Translations under genes and position numbers: made by a program
Shown here: one piece after another, positions 12,521 through 24,870 of the stretch
Numbering within the stretch: the first letter of the stretch is position 1
Layout of the letters: every line of letters begins with the position of its first letter
Origin: Allolobophora icterica
Lineage: Eukaryota; Annelida; Clitellata; Crassiclitellata; Lumbricidae
DNA length: 64,000 bases
NCBI GenBank assembly: GCA_963556255.1
Contig: OY744606.1
Location: forward strand, 4,359,692 to 4,423,691
Direction of reading: 5' to 3'
The notes under the pieces: model-generated
Told to the model about the DNA's origin: nothing
What the model saw: only the letters and a program-made list of their open reading frames with translations
Database searches by the model: none

Positions 12521-13400
12521 ACCAGAAGGTATGAACTGCGTAGGTAGGTAAGTGGCGTGTTTTCTGTGCTCCCTGTTTCTACCAGAAGGTATGATTGGCG
12601 TCGGTAGGTAAGTGGCGTATTTTCTGTGCTCCCTGTTTCTACCAGAAGGTATGAACTGCGTCGGTAGGTAAGTGGCGTATTTTCTGTGCTCCCTGTTTCT
12701 ACCAGAAGGTATGATTTTGCGTCGGTAGGTAAGTGGCGTATTTTCTGTGCTCCCTGTTTCTACCAGAAGGTATGATTTTGCGTCGGTAGGTAAGTGGCGT
12801 ATTTTCTGTGCTCCCTGTTTCTACCAGAAGGTATGAACTGCGTCGGTAGGTAAGTGGCGTATTTTCTGTGCTCCCTGTTTCTACCAGAAGGTATCATCTG
12901 CGTCGGTAGGTAAGTGGCGTATTTTCTGTGCTCCCTGTTTCTACCAGAAGGTATGAACTGCGTCGGTAGGTAAGTGGCGTATTTTCTGTGCTCCCTGTTT
13001 CTACCAGAAGGTATGAACTGCGTCGGTAGGTAAGTGGCGTATTTTCTGTGCTCCCTGTTTCTACCAGAAGGTATCATCTGCGTCGGTAGGTAAGTGGCGT
13101 ATTTTCTGTGCTCCCTGTTTCTACCAGAAGGTATCATCTGCGTCGGTAGGTAAGTGGCGTATTTTCTGTGCTCCCTGTTTCTACCAGCAGGTATGAACTG
13201 CGTCGATAGGTAAGTGGCGTGAATTCTGTGCTCCTCGCTTCCCTCTCATACAAGCAGGTATGAGTTTGCGTCGGTGATAAGTGGCGTGATCTCTGCTTCC
13301 CCTCATACCAGAAGGTAGGCAAGATGGCGTCGGTGGTGGTGGCGGGTAACGTCAGACACCCGTCGTACCAGAGGCAGGCAAGATGGCGTTGGTGGTGGTG
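12490..13400. repeat. 60-bp minisatellite, ~11 good and several diverged copies
   Basis: From about 12530 to 13200 eleven units of 60 bp (two of 61) follow each other with few changes; diverged copies continue to about 13400 and run into the orphan ORF's 3' side. On the plus strand each unit has a pyrimidine tract ending CCCTGTTTCTACCAG|AAG and, 22 nt later, GGTAG|GTAAGTGG, so it would give a 22-nt exon and a 38-nt intron. On the minus strand two frames are free of stops; one gives a 20-residue repeat containing IPSGRNREHRKYATYLPTQ. The array is contiguous, with no spacers. Confidence 0.9.
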
Positions 13401-13443
13401 GTGGCAGGTAACGTCAAACACCTGTTGCTCCGTTGTTGGTCCG

Positions 13444-15258
13444 TCAACGTTTCTTCCAAGGCCAAAAGAAGCAGCCACAGCAGAGATCGTCCTCGCGATC
13501 ATAAGGATCCAGTTCCTCCATCGGTGGCGATCGGCGGACGGGCTTCGGGCTGTCACGAGACGCGATGTAGGAGACGACTCCTGGATCGGCTCCTTCTGAA
13601 AGGTGGTGGATGGCGTTCCTTCGGACCATTGGCGATCTACTGGCGGCATGAGAATCGGCTCCAACTGATGCGTGGCTGGATCTGGCGTCTGGCGGTCTGA
13701 CGATGGTGGAGGCAAGAACATCGGCTGCAACTGACGTGTAGCTGGATGTGGCGTCTGGTGGCGTGACGATGATCCGCGGTAGAAGAGAAGGAGGAGCCTT
13801 CGTAGCTTCCTCGCCGTCAAAAGCTGGATCAGGTCGCGGTGCAATGAAGCGAACGAGCCGCTGACCAGACCACGAAATCCTTCGCGCGGCCTTTCGAGGT
13901 GACTCCTCTGACGAGTCAACAACCTCCTCCGCCGTCGGTGGCGTTGCCTCTGGAACCGTCCACGGCGTCCATCCCTTGCATATCTTCGGACAGTAGTAGA
14001 AGGGTTGGGAGAACAGCGTGTCAGCGCTTGACGCCTGGGCTTGGTTCACTGGATCCGGAAGCACGAACTCCTCCGGTTCAACGGTTTCATTACTGTCCAT
14101 GCAGACAAAGGTGTCGCGGCTGTCGGTCGGGAAGTACACGACAGTGGCATCCTTGTCAGCTGAGTAGATTGGGAAGCTCTCTTTAGCTTCGACACAATCG
14201 GGTGAATCCTGTGTCTGCTGTCCTGCAGAGTCCATGGTCGGAAACTCGACCTCTGGCTGGTCGTCGTGGCAGGCGGTTTCTTCGTGGCGAGGAGACGACA
14301 CACACACATCAACCGCCGCTGGGACGTTGACCAGGGCAGAGGGAGACGTCAACTGGAAGCTGCGATGGACAGGGACAGGGTGAGACGAATCGTCGACTTG
14401 GTCACTGCCGAAGTCGGTACGGTAGTTGGTCATGTCATCGACGTGGGTGGTGCTGTCGTCGGTACGGTGTAAGGACTCATCGTCAACGCGGGTGGTGCCG
14501 TCGTCGGAACGGGAGGCGATTAGACCCTCGACTTGTGACTTGAGTGACAGCGTTCGCATATTGCCGCGGGAAGCAACGTTCGTGCGGTGGCTGTCAAGGC
14601 TCGAAGCTGCACAGAGGTCGGCATAAGTGGTTTCGCAGCGGGACACGAGTGGCAGTGCGCACCTTTCGTCGCTTGGGCAAGCATCGTTCATGGTGCGACT
14701 GCCAGGGCTCGTAAGGGGTCGACCGCTGTCGGAAACTGGGACAAGTGGACCATCGGCATGTGACACCATTGACAGCGCACGTCTTTCGTCGCTTGGGGAA
14801 GCATCGTTCGCGACGTGGCTGTCAAACGGTGCACAGAGGCCGGAGTAAGTGGTGTCGATGGGAGACGGATCGAGCGGCAGCATGCTACGTCTGCCTGATC
14901 TCGGACTGGGCCTCACACCATCGGAGAATGGGAGAAGTGGACCACCGATGCGGGACGCGAGGGGCAGGACGCGCAAATCGTCGCCGGGAGCATCGTCACT
15001 TGCGCGGCTGCCTGAACTCGGACTCTGTCGACCGACATCGGGGATTGGTGACATGGCTACAGGTGTGGCCGGGATGGTGGACCCTGAAGGCAACGCATCG
15101 CTGCCATTCAGGGTGGGAAGTCGACTGCCATCCACTAGGGGGCCTAGACCTGGGGCGCTCGGAGTCTCCGGCGCTGCGTTCGCGTCCGACGGAGGGCCAT
15201 CGAGGCCTATCCGACGTGACCGACGCCTGAACAATCGGGCGAGCTTTCGCCGAAACAT
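13444..15258 (-). CDS. 604-residue single-exon orphan protein
   Basis: A 604-codon ATG-to-TGA frame on the minus strand, with an in-frame TGA 15 nt upstream of the ATG, so the start is the first possible one. The protein is rich in Ser, Asp, Pro and Arg and looks mostly disordered. The first 18 residues are strongly basic (RRKLARLFRRRSRR). The C-terminus is acidic then Cys/aromatic/basic (DDLCCGCFFWPWKKR), which could be a lipidated or membrane-touching tail (inference). Internal imperfect repeats occur: PSDERRAL and PSDERCAL, TTYSGLC and TTYADLC, and several VDD/RTDD phrases at residues 250-292. The GC- and CpG-rich composition differs from the AT-rich surroundings. I do not recognise any family. 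Strand and reality are supported only by length and repeat conservation; plus-strand frames here are shorter. Confidence 0.5.
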   Translation of the reverse strand: MFRRKLARLFRRRSRRIGLDGPPSDANAAPETPSAPGLGPLVDGSRLPTLNGSDALPSGSTIPATPVAMSPIPDVGRQSPSSGSRASDDAPGDDLRVLPLASRIGGPLLPFSDGVRPSPRSGRRSMLPLDPSPIDTTYSGLCAPFDSHVANDASPSDERRALSMVSHADGPLVPVSDSGRPLTSPGSRTMNDACPSDERCALPLVSRCETTYADLCAASSLDSHRTNVASRGNMRTLSLKSQVEGLIASRSDDGTTRVDDESLHRTDDSTTHVDDMTNYRTDFGSDQVDDSSHPVPVHRSFQLTSPSALVNVPAAVDVCVSSPRHEETACHDDQPEVEFPTMDSAGQQTQDSPDCVEAKESFPIYSADKDATVVYFPTDSRDTFVCMDSNETVEPEEFVLPDPVNQAQASSADTLFSQPFYYCPKICKGWTPWTVPEATPPTAEEVVDSSEESPRKAARRISWSGQRLVRFIAPRPDPAFDGEEATKAPPSLLPRIIVTPPDATSSYTSVAADVLASTIVRPPDARSSHASVGADSHAASRSPMVRRNAIHHLSEGADPGVVSYIASRDSPKPVRRSPPMEELDPYDREDDLCCGCFFWPWKKR

Positions 15259-15339
15259 CGCGTTACCTGATCAAACAAGAGAAACGAAAATTAATCCGTA
15301 AGGTCAGACTCTCGAGAAAACAGACTGCGCATAGCCATA

Positions 15340-15440
15340 ATAAGAACACGACGTCATGGAAACAGAAATCGCGAACAGCCGCCGAAGATGACGTCATATC
15401 CGCATATATAAACTCTGCTCCAAACGCTTCTGTAATTTTA
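15340..15440. promoter_or_regulatory. CRE- and TATA-like cluster beside the orphan ORF
   Basis: A palindromic cAMP-response element TGACGTCA lies at 15389-15396, a second core GACGTC at 15350-15355, and TATATAAA at 15405-15412, which reads TATATATG on the minus strand. On the plus strand the order CRE, TATA is textbook, but nothing coding lies to the right. On the minus strand the TATA would sit ~150 bp before the orphan ORF's ATG. The strand of use is uncertain. Confidence 0.4.
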
Positions 15441-15469
15441 ATTAAAGCGTTTAATCAATGTCACGTTTT

Positions 15470-15984
15470 TAAATGATAATAGTTGTGATGATAACGACGG
15501 TGATACTGATGAAGATGATGATAATGGTGAAAACCTGGAGTGCATTACTTACTTATTTAACTGTTTACAAGATAGATATGTCCGCCATCAACATGCTTCT
15601 GCGACACTTACCTTGCAAACAAGAAAAACAATAGCCTATATATAGGGAGAGTAACAACAAGAACTATAGATGATGATGATGAACGAGAACGAGAGTAGTT
15701 GTGGCGGTAGTAGTGGTTGTAGTAGTAGTAGTAATGGTATTGGTATTGGTATTGGTAGTGGTAGCAGTAGTAACAGCAGCAGCAGCAGCAGCAGTAGTAG
15801 TATAGTACAATCTGCAGTAATGATGACGATTATAATGATGATGATGATGATGATGACGACGACGACGACGACGACGACGATGATGATGATGATGATGATT
15901 GACGACGACGATGATGACGAAAATAGGCCATGTAGCAGCATCAGCAACATCAATAGCAACAACAAAAGCTATAATAATAATTAT

Positions 15985-15990
<6 letters not shown>
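15470..15990. repeat. Mixed trinucleotide microsatellites (GAT, TAG, GGTATT, GAC)
   Basis: Runs of GATGAT, GTAGTA, GGTATT, CAGCAG, GATGAT and GACGAC follow one another. Open frames across them are homopolymer-like peptides and not genes. Confidence 0.9.
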
Positions 15991-18755
<2,765 letters not shown>

Positions 18756-18935
18756 CTCTCTCGCTCTCTGTCTGTCTGTCTGTCTGTCTGTGTCTCTCTC
18801 GCTCTCTCTTTGCTTCTGTCTGTCTCTCTGTCTGCCTCTGTGCGTCTCTCTTTGTGTCTGTCAGTGTGTGTCTCTGTCTGTCTGTCTGTCCGTCCGTCCG
18901 TCCGTCCGTCCGTCCGTCTGTCTGTCTCTTACGGT
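18756..18935. repeat. (CTGT)n/(CCGT)n pyrimidine-rich microsatellite
   Basis: CTCTCTGTCTGTC runs are followed by a GTCC tetramer run at about 18888-18917. Confidence 0.95.
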
Positions 18936-19044
18936 GACGCACTTCAAAACTTTTTTCAATTAAGGAGGAATCGCTTTCTTCAAGTTCCATTGATTTTAGT
19001 TTCCTGATAGACCACGGAAGCCCCACAAGAGTGGACGTAGCACC

Positions 19045-19161
19045 AGGTAAGGCATTCGTTTAATAAGTCATCCAGGTAGGGCGTTCGTTCAATAAGTCAT
19101 CCAGGTAGGGCATTCGCTTAACAAGTCATTCAGGTAGGGTTCTATTTTAATAAGTCATACA
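19045..19161. repeat. 29-bp minisatellite, 4 copies
   Basis: Units start at 19045, 19074, 19103 and 19132, each like AGGTAGGGCATTCG followed by TTAATAAGTCATCC. Confidence 0.9.
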
Positions 19162-19389
19162 GAATGCCGTCGTCAGCCGACTATTATCATCCGTTTTCGT
19201 AACATCATTAATACTGCCAGTGTGTGAGGCTGGGGACATGGGTATCCGCTTGTTTTCTTGATGAAAGTTACTCCCCCGTCAAAGTCAACTTCAAAAACGA
19301 TGGCCGCTATAATGTGGCCAGAGGCCCAGAACACTCGTAATCACATTTGTCTGCCAGTAGGCCTAAATGCGGTCTGAAATCAATGAATT

Positions 19390-19635
<246 letters not shown>

Positions 19636-19699
19636 CTAGCAGTAGTATTTTGTCCCGAGGTATAAATGATCCCTCAGGAACGCATAAAGAATATTATTT

Positions 19700-19885
19700 A
19701 TAATTATTTATTAAGCGCCACTAGAAATGACCAAGCATCAATCGATGGCGCTGAGCAATAGTGAGTGCAGAACTTACTTAATGTCACTACACAGTAACCC
19801 GTCTCAGACGATACTGCCTGTACTTCCCGCGCTAAATTTAAAGGCGAGCGCTCTGACCCATCGGCTATCATGTCCCACAACCACG
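19700..19885 (-). repeat. tRNA-derived SINE family A (copy 1)
   Basis: Read on the minus strand it starts with a tRNA-like head (GATGGGTCAGAGCGCTCGCC as A-box region) and continues into the family body, containing TTACTGTGTAG and the reverse of CAATCGATGGCGCTGAG, ending in TTAATAAATAAT. The B-box part is damaged in this copy. Other copies: 22740, 27985, 28667, 29296, 43491, 52040, 53251 and 58137 (minus); 36268, 37633, 54143 and 62622 (plus). Confidence 0.7.
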
Positions 19886-20850
19886 CGTCCGTTTGATACA
19901 ACTCCGCCTATATACAGACAACAGATCTGCAAGCTATAGGCCTACCTCGAATAGGCCTACCTCGAAGAGGCCTACACAGTTTATTCAGAGAGAACTAATC
20001 GTCGTCTAGTTTATCCCACGCGTCCGATCTTACGGGATAATTCTAGGCCTCACGGTTTGACCTGATTTGGCTACCTGCCAACTGGAAAAAATTTCCTTAT
20101 AGATTTAAGCTCATAGGCGGAACGTATTAAAACAGAAACCGTCCTGATAATTTTAAAAAGCTTGTCGATTATTTGACATAGGCTTATAACTAGTTCTCTT
20201 TTACTTAGGCCTACTAGTTCTCTTTCCTGCGTTACTTAATGAAAATTTAACAGAAACTATTATTAATGATCATAGCTGACGTAGGCTGTATGGCGGCAAC
20301 GTTGCAAAGACTACACGTACTCTGTTAAAACGCTGAAGGCTATTTTGAGTCTACATCTTGCTATGACGTGTTTGTGCGTATGTATATACATTGTTATACA
20401 TGTATCTGGCCACTTATTATAGCGCCTTTCACGTATATCGCAAAAGCGCTGTCAAGTGCAAGCAAAACAGTGAACAAAAAACTAGAAGAGTCGTTAATTG
20501 TGCGCCCTCGCAAGCACATAGAATGCAGATGGCATTCCTTTGTCTCTTAGTGCTTTGTCTCTTATAGCGCATTTAATGAATTCGCTATAATTATAGGCCT
20601 ATAATCGTGATCGTAATTGCACTTTTATTAACACCCCCAAAGAAAGTACTTAGACACGATCCCGACCTTGCAATATAATATCTATGCCATACTAGACCAT
20701 ATATTTTAACGTAGATACTCATCTACGTAATACAAGACCATTATATAATTACGTAGATTACTGACCAACGTGTACACAGGTTATAAGCTCCTAGTAATTC
20801 TCGCCACAGAGAAATTGTTTCGTACGAATTCAAATTTGCGTTTTGTGCAT
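19886..20850. other. AT-rich intergenic DNA with TAGGCCTA words
   Basis: No gene is seen. AGGCCTA/TAGGCCT occurs repeatedly (near 19937, 19953, 19968, 20206 and 20597). Confidence 0.4.
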
Positions 20851-20851
20851 G

Positions 20852-21285
20852 TAGGCGTGAGCGATAGTGTAGTGGCTATGGCGTGCTCGATTGTCAACCA
20901 ATAGGTTATGGGTTCAAATCTCCGCCCAGACAGAAACCTGTTGCGAAATATCTGCTGCACTTGCTCCCATACATAGGCGTAATTTGTGGGGGGTACGAGG
21001 GGTACCCGTACCCCCCACTTTTTGGACTGGGGGGTACCGTACCCCCCACTTTTTGAACTATGCCAATGAATTTTTTTTATTGTTGTGCCTTCCCACAGCC
21101 TTGTTTCGTGTATGTAAGAAAATGGTACCCCCCACTTTTTAGACCAAAGTTACGCCCCTGCAGTCCCATAGCGGCATGAATACACTGAACAAATAGGCCT
21201 GTAGGCCTACTGTCGATGGGATGACTAGGGAGAGGACTGGCCATCGGCATTCATAGGCTGAGGTTACGAAAACCCACTAACAGTT
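20852..21285 (+). mobile_element. tRNA-derived SINE family B, interrupted by a MITE
   Basis: The head has an A-box-like TAGTGTAGTGGCTATGGCGT and B-box-like GGGTTCAAATCTCC. The body continues to GCTGCACTTGCTCCCATA, breaks for the insertion at 20972-21163, resumes at GCGGCATGAATACACTGA and ends with the family-typical GGAGAGGACTGGCC...CATAGGCTGAGG. The same order, uninterrupted, is seen on the minus strand at 58430-58672. Confidence 0.75.
20972..21163. mobile_element. MITE nested in SINE-B, flanks share TCCCATA
   Basis: The left end CATAGGCGTAA and the right end TTACGCCCCTGCAG are inverted relatives. TCCCATA stands immediately left (20965-20971) and right (21164-21170) and occurs once in the continuous SINE, so it is a target duplication. 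The interior repeats GGTACCCCCCACTTTTT. Confidence 0.75.
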
Positions 21286-21347
21286 CATGGTTGCATATCA
21301 AGACTAGCCTAACGGACCGCGCTTCTTCTCTTCTTCGATCTTATGCC

Positions 21348-21553
21348 CACTGGCGGCGATCTTGTTTGACAGTGGGGGCACTTTCGAACTGATCTGATCA
21401 AAAGAGAGGTTCAAAAATGTTTGGTTTCGCTAGCAACTGTTGACCTTTTTCGGTGCTTCTTCAAAATGTGGGGGTCAAATGTATGGGGTGTCCCCCCACT
21501 CTTAAAGGTGGGGTCTTGTCCCCCTCGAACTCCCCCAAGGATCGCCGCCCATG
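21348..21553. mobile_element. hAT-type MITE, family GCGGCGATC, copy 1
   Basis: Ends CACTGGCGGCGATC and GATCGCCGCCCATG are inverted repeats. A perfect 8-bp duplication CTTATGCC flanks it (21340-21347 and 21554-21561). Eight-bp duplications are typical of hAT transposases. No coding capacity. Confidence 0.85.
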
Positions 21554-21582
21554 CTTATGCCACATCATATGTCCCGACAGAG

Positions 21583-21665
21583 TCGCCCTCTCAGGGAATA
21601 GGTGGCTCGAACCCGTATACTCTCTACGTTATGAGGCGAGTGCTCTAACTAATAATAGGCTAACG
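21583..21665 (-). repeat. SINE-A head fragment
   Basis: CTCTCAGGGAATAGGTGGCTC, GAACCCGTATACTCTC and GAGGCGAGTGCTCTAAC are the reverse of the SINE-A tRNA-like head. Confidence 0.5.
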
Positions 21666-22116
21666 TGTAGGCCTACATCCCAAAATATAGAAGAGAAGGA
21701 ACGGTTGAGAGAAGCGGATTATCTGGTCTTTCGTCCGTAGCGGAGTACAGGGTTCGAAACCTTATCAGGTCTTTGGATACTCGGCGAAATACTCATAATA
21801 CCGGGTACGCCACCATCAGATTTGTGATTGTCGCGATATATAAACTGATGACTGGACAATTTAGAAAAGTCTAGAATAAGACAGCAAGCAGCCGAGGAGG
21901 CAGAGAAGAATATAAGAACTAAGGGCAGAACAAAGGAGGTACGGAGGGCAACAATTACGGGTCAAGTGCACAATACAACGAAAAGAAGCAGAAAAGCAGT
22001 CCTTTAAGCTAGACTGAATTAGTTGCTACTACCAATGTGGGGCGTGGGGGACGATCTTCCACGGTTACCAGAAGTAGGGTGGTGGTGGTCAACGTTCGAT
22101 CTGGAACATTCGTAAT

Positions 22117-22334
22117 CATGGGCGGCGATCCCGAGGGGTCGAGGGGGACAGGACCCCCACCTTTAAGAGTGGGGGGACACGCCATACATCGGACCCCCCA
22201 AATTTTGAGGAAATCCAAAAAAGGTCATCAAATTTTTTTGACCTCTTTTTTCACCAGATCAGTTCAAAACTCTTTTTTCACCAGATCAGTTCCAAAATGT
22301 CCCCCCCACCTGTCAAACAAGATCGCCGCCACTG
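22117..22334. mobile_element. hAT-type MITE, family GCGGCGATC, copy 2 (inverted)
   Basis: Ends CATGGGCGGCGATC and GATCGCCGCCACTG; flanks TTCGTAAT and CTCGTAAT (7 of 8 match). Its right end, reversed, reads like the left end of the copy at 21348, so the two copies are in opposite orientation. Confidence 0.8.
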
Positions 22335-22392
22335 CTCGTAATGACATTTGGGTTTGTTGTTGAATTCTGGTAATATTTTTAATTTATGTATC

Positions 22393-22530
22393 CACTGGCG
22401 TAAACTTGTCCAAGATATTGGGGGGGGGATTTTGTTAATCATTTTTCACTCGTTGCACTGGTTGTACAGTCCATCTCAATTATTGGGGGAGCACGTGCCC
22501 CGGCTGCCCTCCCCAGAGTCTACGCCAATG
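22393..22530. mobile_element. Short MITE with GGCGTA ends
   Basis: Ends CACTGGCGTAAACTTG and AGTCTACGCCAATG are inverted relatives; flanks TATGTATC and CATGTATA share six central bases, an aged 8-bp duplication. Confidence 0.6.
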
Positions 22531-22570
22531 CATGTATAATGTATGTTGTCCAAAACACATATGCATGTAC

Positions 22571-22637
22571 TGTCTTTTAGATGAGTTCGCTAGGGGCGCT
22601 GTGCACCAGCGCCCCTAGCGAGCTCATCTAAAAGACA
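22571..22637. repeat. Near-perfect hairpin, 31-bp arms and 5-nt loop
   Basis: The left arm TGTCTTTTAGATGAG... (22571-22601) pairs along its full length with 22607-22637; the single mismatch is a T opposite a G, which would still pair in RNA. The loop is TGCAC. Precursor-microRNA-like in size, but MITE-like elements form such hairpins too. Confidence 0.85.
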
Positions 22638-22739
22638 GCACAGATTTCGAAAGAGATCCTGTTGAGTCGAGCACAATAGGCCTATTCTTGCCACCCTAAC
22701 CCCGATTTGCCCTGAAATTCAAGACAGATAATAGGATAC

Positions 22740-22942
22740 ATTACAATACAACTGCATTTGATATTGTTAGGCCTATCCTTCCAAAGTTCAGAGCATCGAC
22801 GACTTGAAGCAATTGTGCGTCAAGGACTTAGGCCTACTCGAGGTCCCTACACAATGGTACACGTCGCCTGACTGGAGGCTCGAACCCGTACTCTCCGCAT
22901 TACAGACCGTGCACTTTAGCCAATCGGCTTTCATGCCACAAT
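22740..22942 (-). repeat. SINE-A (copy 2)
   Basis: Minus-strand tRNA-like head (reverse of GGAGGCTCGAACCCGTACTC ... TTTAGCCAATCGGC) and body; the tail CAATACAACTGCATTTGATATTG is shared with the copy at 28667. Confidence 0.8.
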
Positions 22943-23915
22943 GTCTGTAGGCGAGATTTTGAGAGAAATTCTGACAGAAGATGAGAGAAATTAAGCAAAA
23001 GCGACTTCGGTTAACAGTGAAAGAATGAATGAACGAACGAACGATCACTCGAGCCAGCGAGCCAGCCAGTAAATCAGAGGCAGGCAGAGACACAGCGAGA
23101 CAGCTTTGGGAACATATACACAAGAAAATATTTTTTACTTGTCAAATGTATAGGCCTATCAAATATTAGCAGGACCAGCCATTCATTGAGGCCAACAATT
23201 ATTTATGCGTGTATATTATGTGTGTGCTTGTGTGCGTGTGTACCTAACAATTAATTTAGTCTCATTTAATTATCTTCCTGCTGTGTGGCCGTTTATAAGT
23301 TGCAATGTAAGTTCAGGCAAGTCATAAGCCAAGTCAAGGAATGTCAAGGTGCTACAATAATATTTACTCGCAGCAGTCTCATTACCACCAACCGCTAGGT
23401 GCAAAACGCGCGTCTACATCTAGTGACGTCAACGATAGCGTTGTGTCGATGAATGTAATCCGCGAAGCTAGCAAGTTCTAGAAGCGATAGAGTTCGCGTG
23501 GTCTGCATTTTGTGTCGATATTTCCATAAATTTTGGTGAGTTTTGCACGAAATAATTTTTAGATTGTCGGACGATTGCGTGGTGTTAGTTGCGCAGGTAC
23601 TTTGCCACTGTGTAAGCATTTTTCGGTTTGCGAGTTTAGAATGCGTAGATGCCACCCCAGTGAGACAGCAAAACGGCGACATTGAGAGCGCTTATCATCG
23701 ATAGAAGTGCGGGAATGGCGTGCCCTAGGGATATGTTTTGACAAGTTTTATCTTGACTCTTCGCGCATATTGTTGCAGTTTAGGGTAGGCAAACAAATTA
23801 ATGCGCGTGACTTTAATATCGCTTTCATTGTTACTACTTCACTGGTCTTGATTGTTTTTTTAAAGCGAAACCGTGAAGCTTACACACTTGTTTTTATTGC
23901 GAATTTGTTACATGG
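22943..23915. other. Intergenic; CpG-enriched part near 23.4-23.7 kb
   Basis: No gene is seen. A CpG-richer stretch at 23390-23700 could be a distal promoter for ST13, but no transcript evidence exists in the sequence. Confidence 0.3.
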
Positions 23916-24295
23916 AATTTTGGGTAAAAACGTAGTTTACGTTGCTAAATTCAATATCTTTTCAAGCCAGTAGTTTACGTTGCTAAATTCAACATGTTTT
24001 CAGGCCCGTGGTTTACGTTGCTAAATTAATGCCATGTCTTCAGTCCAACTTCCAGTTTGACTTTAATATGAAATATTTTCATCACTCATCGAACTTCTAG
24101 TCTCAGTTATTTGTTCATTGATCATCCAGCTTCTAGTTTCAGTAATATTATCTTCAATAATCCAATTTCTAGTTTTATTATGAAACAATTTTCATACGCG
24201 GTAATAGACCTAAAGTCAAGGAATTTAGCAACGTAAGCTTTGGATTTCCAACCACTGTCAATTTAGCAGCGTAAACTACGGTTTTACCGAATTTT
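23916..24295. mobile_element. Inverted-repeat element with subterminal direct repeats
   Basis: The left end (AATTTTGGGTAAAAACGTAG then TTTACGTTGCTAAATT) mirrors the right end (AATTTAGCAGCGTAAACTAC then GGTTTTACCGAATTTT). The phrase GTTTACGTTGCTAAATT occurs three times at the left at 39-bp spacing (about 23934, 23973, 24012) and twice inverted at the right. MITE-like; no clear target duplication. Confidence 0.7.
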
Positions 24296-24312
24296 GATTT
24301 AGCTCGGTCAGA

Positions 24313-24320
24313 TATATAAG
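24313..24320 (+). promoter_or_regulatory. TATA-like box upstream of ST13
   Basis: TATATAAG stands ~440 bp before the ST13 start codon. A start near 24345 would give a leader that is either continuous or spliced at GTTTCAG (ends 24737). Suggestive only. Confidence 0.25.
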
Positions 24321-24760
24321 TAAGAAGGATGCTGCATCATCGTGATTTTGCATTGAGATTACATTACCAGAGATCCTCAACAGGGATGGGTGGAATTTTT
24401 TTTACTTCTCATGTTATCAGTGTTAGACGTGAGGAAGTCATTGTACAGACTTATGCAGATTAAGTGGCTGCACTTGAGAAACTCCTACAACCATTCTGAT
24501 GTGCTTTTTACTTGAAGCAGTCATTACAAAATCAACAGAATGTTCTACATATCATTTTGCGCATACAGTACCAGAGGCAGTTAGGGTGTCGAGAGTTGGA
24601 AAATTGAAAGAGAATGAAGTTCAGAAAAGACTGAGGATCCTTAGTACTGTTGATATCTTGTCGCTTTGTATTGGTGCTATATGAATTTGATAGACACTAT
24701 GATGTAAGTCTGTATGTTTTGCGTGCTTGTGTTTCAGGTGTGCAAATATTCACTTGAGAA

Positions 24761-24870
24761 ATGGATAAAGAACAACTGAAACTGTTGCATGATTTTGTGA
24801 AACTTTGTCAGGTGAAACCAAGCGTTTTAAATTTGCCGGAGTTGGCCTTTTATCGTCAGTGGCTAGAGAG
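24761..24870 (+). CDS. ST13: ST13 exon 1
   Basis: Start codon to donor GAGAG|GTAGGA; dimerisation segment ([19 protein letters not shown]). Ends in phase 2. Confidence 0.93.

Noticed and set aside
12490..13200. CRISPR-like array
   Set aside because: Units are contiguous 60-mers with no spacers, in a eukaryotic genome.
13134..13922. 262-residue minus-strand ORF overlapping the orphan ORF
   Set aside because: For 480 bp it is a second frame under the 604-codon ORF and then runs through the 60-bp repeats. Kept only as a possible alternative frame.
14745..15301. Plus-strand ORFs of 150-161 residues opposite the orphan gene
   Set aside because: Shorter than the minus-strand frame, and CpG-rich DNA leaves several frames open; treated as shadows.
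23389..23720. CpG-richer stretch as the true ST13 promoter
   Set aside because: No start-site or leader exon with a supported donor could be found; left as an open possibility only.
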